Positions 4,578 to 6,392 of a stretch of 6,392 nt of DNA are shown here, one piece after another. The notes under the pieces were generated by a model, which saw only the letters and a list, made by a program, of their open reading frames with translations, was not told the origin of the DNA and did not search any database. The number at the start of each line of letters is the position of its first letter. Positions within the stretch are counted from its first letter, which is position 1. Source of the stretch: an uncultured Selenomonadales bacterium (GTDB lineage: Bacteria; Bacillota_C; Negativicutes; Selenomonadales; Selenomonadaceae); the NCBI GenBank assembly GCA_946407175.1, contig CAMJNB010000078.1, positions 1-6,392 of the forward strand, read 5' to 3'. The position numbers and the translations under genes were made by a program.

Positions 4578-4944
4578 TAGCAAACCAGTTATAAGCGTCG
4601 ACAGCCGCAATTTTGCGCGGATCAGGCGGCGGCTCCGGTGCCTGCGGTTGAGCTTGTTCCTGCGGCTTGGTTTCGGCTTTTACTTCCTCTACAAAATCGT
4701 CGTCACGTTCCATAAATTGCGCAAGTTCTTCAATGGTAATGTCATTAAATTCATCTTCGATAAAAAAACTTCTGCGCGAAAAATGAAGTTGGTACGCGGC
4801 GCTTTGTTGCTGTTGCTCCGGTCTTACACGTATTCTTTGCGTTTGGCGTGCGGCAGAACTTTGCTTTTGTTCGGACGTAACGTCAATACTTCGGAAAGAA
4901 GCTGTCGAGGTTCCCTTCGACCCGTTCAGTCTTTTAATTTCCAT
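4570..4944 (-). CDS. Unrecognised 124-residue protein, polar with Gln/Pro-rich tail
   Basis: I do not recognise a family. The ATG at 4944 has a good ribosome binding site (GGAAGGAAGT, 4960-4951) and the frame is intact. The protein is soluble, with no signal peptide or membrane segment. The N-terminal half is Ser/Thr/Gln/Arg-rich (Gln4 run at 44-47), followed by an acidic, probably helical part (about 62-90: IEDEFNDITIEELAQF), a Gln/Pro-rich linker (PQEQAQPQAPEPPPDP) and a short, more conserved-looking C-terminal tail, KIAAVDAYNWFATL, which could be a docking peptide. It lies between a glycosyltransferase gene (148-bp gap) and the ABC-F gene (66-bp gap) on the same strand, so co-transcription is possible. 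The stop codon lies inside the heptamer array, so the last residues may have been altered by repeat growth. Confidence 0.7.
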   Translation of the reverse strand: MEIKRLNGSKGTSTASFRSIDVTSEQKQSSAARQTQRIRVRPEQQQQSAAYQLHFSRRSFFIEDEFNDITIEELAQFMERDDDFVEEVKAETKPQEQAQPQAPEPPPDPRKIAAVDAYNWFATL

Positions 4945-4964
4945 GATAACACTTCCTTCCCAAC

Positions 4965-5011
4965 CAAATCATTTTTTACTTTACAAACAAAATTATTTTT
5001 TACTGTACAAA
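4965..5011. repeat. Two-copy 23-24-bp tandem repeat upstream of the 124-aa gene
   Basis: CAAATCATTTTTTACTTTACAAA-type unit at 4965-4987 and a near-copy at 4988-5011, sharing ATTTTTTACT-T/G-TACAAA. On the minus strand this is TTTGTAnAGTAAAAAATnATT, twice, just before the ribosome binding site of the downstream gene. A -35-like TTGACG (5024-5019) lies beyond it but no good -10 falls at the right distance. The rest of 4945-5091 is AT-rich with no gene that I can support. Confidence 0.7.
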
Positions 5012-5091
5012 GATTTATCGTCAAATTTTTTTTATGCTACTACAAAATTTCCCTTTTGAAAAGTACCGCACGGAAAAATTTTTTCGCCAAA

Positions 5092-6392
5092 TTATTTAAA
5101 ATGTCCCCAAAAAAGTTGCGGTGAAAATACAATTTTGTCCGTCGCCAAAAATGTATCGACTAGAAAGAGTAATTCCTTGTCTTTGTCGTCGACTGATTCA
5201 CTGAACTTGATGTTATTTTCACTTAAAAATTTTCGCTTAAAAAATTTTGTGCCGACAGAATTGTTAATTCCCTGCATAGCAAGTCCCATTAATTTTTGTA
5301 CGGCGGTAAGATTTAATTCTTGAATGACGTTTAAATTTATCAATGCGCCATCTGTTTGTATCGAAAATTTTTGGTCCGGCAATTCACTTAATGCAAATGC
5401 ACCGTTGTCATCACTTTCCAATTTATAAATGGTGCATATTATGTTCGGTAAAAATTTATCATAAGTTTCATAAGTCAGATAATTCATTTTATCTTGGGAA
5501 TATTGTTCAAAAAATTTTTGGCAAATGTCGGTGAGAATTCTTTCTGCCTGTGGCAAGACGATATCTTTACCGTTTAAAAACAAAACGTAATCGCCGCGTG
5601 CTACATCTAATCCTTTGTTCCATGCCGAAAATTTATTTGTACTGCGCGAAACAGTCAATACCGTGACATTTTTAACCCCTGCATAATGTCGGCAAATTTT
5701 GTAGGCATCGTCTGTCGAGGCGTCAACCAAAATTATTTCGCAATTACTTTTAGGCTGAAACAAAATCCCGCGTACAACCAGTTCCAAAAGAGCGGAGCCG
5801 TTTTCAACATAAATTACGAAGGAAAGTAACGGCGGCAACTCTACAATCGGTTTTGTGTCAATGTTAAGGGGTATTTTAATCATATGGTTTGCCATATTGC
5901 AGTTATACCATTCCGGCATAAAAACTTTTTTGTCGGGATTTTTATTCAGCCACGCGCCCCACCATGAAAATGAACTCATCGGCATTATGTTGTGCTTGCA
6001 TAGGCTCATCAAATGCATTTCTTCATGGGCATATTCACAACCTTCAATAAAGTGAGTCGGCAGGTTGAACTTTAAATTTTCCTTAGCCCACTTCATATCG
6101 TCCGAGAAAACAAACAGTGTGAACGAAGGCAAAAATTTTTTTAATTCCGCAATACATTTATCAAAGTAATCACACGGCAACAACATTGCGCCGCCGGTTC
6201 TCCATGCAGGTGAAAGATAATCTCCCAAACGAATATGCACTGATACCGGACAGTCGGCGGCAAGAATTTTTTCTTCCCAATCGGCGGCAATTTTAGTCAA
6301 AGGCTCTTTCAAAGTGACTTCACGGCGCACAATGTCCGCTATCTCAATAAAAAAATATTCCTGCTGCAACCACGTGCCTTGTACATAAACAT
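5092..6392 (-). CDS. Bifunctional glycosyltransferase: GT11 (alpha-1,2-fucosyltransferase-like) fused to GT2; N-terminus outside window
   Basis: The frame is open to the window end; the TTG at 6369 is internal, because VYVQGTW-LQQEYF spans it and matches the GT11 'dGYWQsekYF' region. Counting that Leu as residue 1: the GT11 donor-binding motif HIRLGDY at 45-51, FVFSDDMKWAKENL at 86-99, and the family block MHLMSLCKHNI..SSFSWWGAWLN at 118-142, then VFMPEWY. A GT2 (GT-A fold) domain follows from about 181: SFVIYVENGS, EIILVDASTDD, FSAWNKGLDVARGDYVLFLNGKD, and a C-terminal part with KFFKRKFLSENNIKF. The usual GT2 D-x-D (LDSDD) reads LNGKD (265-269), so metal binding may be altered. Likely role: building fucosylated surface glycan (O-antigen, capsule or flagellin glycan) in the cytoplasm from nucleotide sugars. 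The acceptor is unknown. Sugar specificity is inferred from family only. Confidence 0.85.
   Translation of the reverse strand, partial: VYVQGTWLQQEYFFIEIADIVRREVTLKEPLTKIAADWEEKILAADCPVSVHIRLGDYLSPAWRTGGAMLLPCDYFDKCIAELKKFLPSFTLFVFSDDMKWAKENLKFNLPTHFIEGCEYAHEEMHLMSLCKHNIMPMSSFSWWGAWLNKNPDKKVFMPEWYNCNMANHMIKIPLNIDTKPIVELPPLLSFVIYVENGSALLELVVRGILFQPKSNCEIILVDASTDDAYKICRHYAGVKNVTVLTVSRSTNKFSAWNKGLDVARGDYVLFLNGKDIVLPQAERILTDICQKFFEQYSQDKMNYLTYETYDKFLPNIICTIYKLESDDNGAFALSELPDQKFSIQTDGALINLNVIQELNLTAVQKLMGLAMQGINNSVGTKFFKRKFLSENNIKFSESVDDKDKELLFLVDTFLATDKIVFSPQLFWGHFK

Noticed and set aside
5071..5086. CGGAAAAATTTTTTCG near the glycosyltransferase stop as a terminator
   Set aside because: The arms leave no loop and the stem is almost all A-T; no U-tract follows a stable stem.

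Overview
The window looks like chromosomal DNA from a diderm Firmicute, most likely the Negativicutes (Selenomonas/Sporomusa-like). It combines an ExbB-ExbD-TonB energy-transduction operon, which requires an outer membrane, with Firmicute-style purine-rich Shine-Dalgarno sequences, frequent TTG starts and fairly AT-rich DNA. This placement is inferred from gene content only.

Layout. 1-593: the right end of an IS200/IS605-type element, holding the 3' part of a TnpB gene and the palindromic right end, which stops about 40 bp before the next gene. 634-2430 (+): an exbB-exbD-tonB operon; exbB and exbD overlap, and exbD and tonB are separated by an 18-bp tandem repeat. 2431-2847: an apparent intergenic gap that I read as a compact type I toxin-antitoxin cassette. 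2848-4503 (-): a tandem-ATPase ABC-F protein with its own terminator. 4504-4577: a run of 7-bp repeats. 4570-4944 (-): an unrecognised 124-residue protein. 4945-5091: AT-rich DNA with a 23-24-bp tandem duplication. 5092 to the window end (-): a GT11-GT2 bifunctional glycosyltransferase whose N-terminus lies outside.

The main discovery candidate is the cassette at about 2449-2795. A 26-codon hydrophobic ORF (2629-2709, minus) with a strong Shine-Dalgarno is read from a near-consensus extended -10 promoter. A second consensus-like promoter on the plus strand makes a short converging RNA. Both RNAs run into one long inverted repeat able to terminate in both directions. A 14-bp direct repeat lies once in the short RNA and once over the toxin start codon, so the short RNA is antisense to the translation start without overlapping the gene. 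The toxin leader also folds its Shine-Dalgarno into a stem. This is the architecture of the par/Fst locus of Enterococcus plasmid pAD1, and the peptide C-terminus resembles Fst. I did not expect it in a diderm Firmicute.

How the genes work together: ExbB-ExbD-TonB would couple the proton gradient to outer-membrane import. The minus-strand glycosyltransferase, unknown protein and ABC-F gene lie in the same orientation and may be co-transcribed, but I see no functional link between them. The toxin cassette is insulated by the ABC-F terminator on one side and its own bidirectional terminator on the other.
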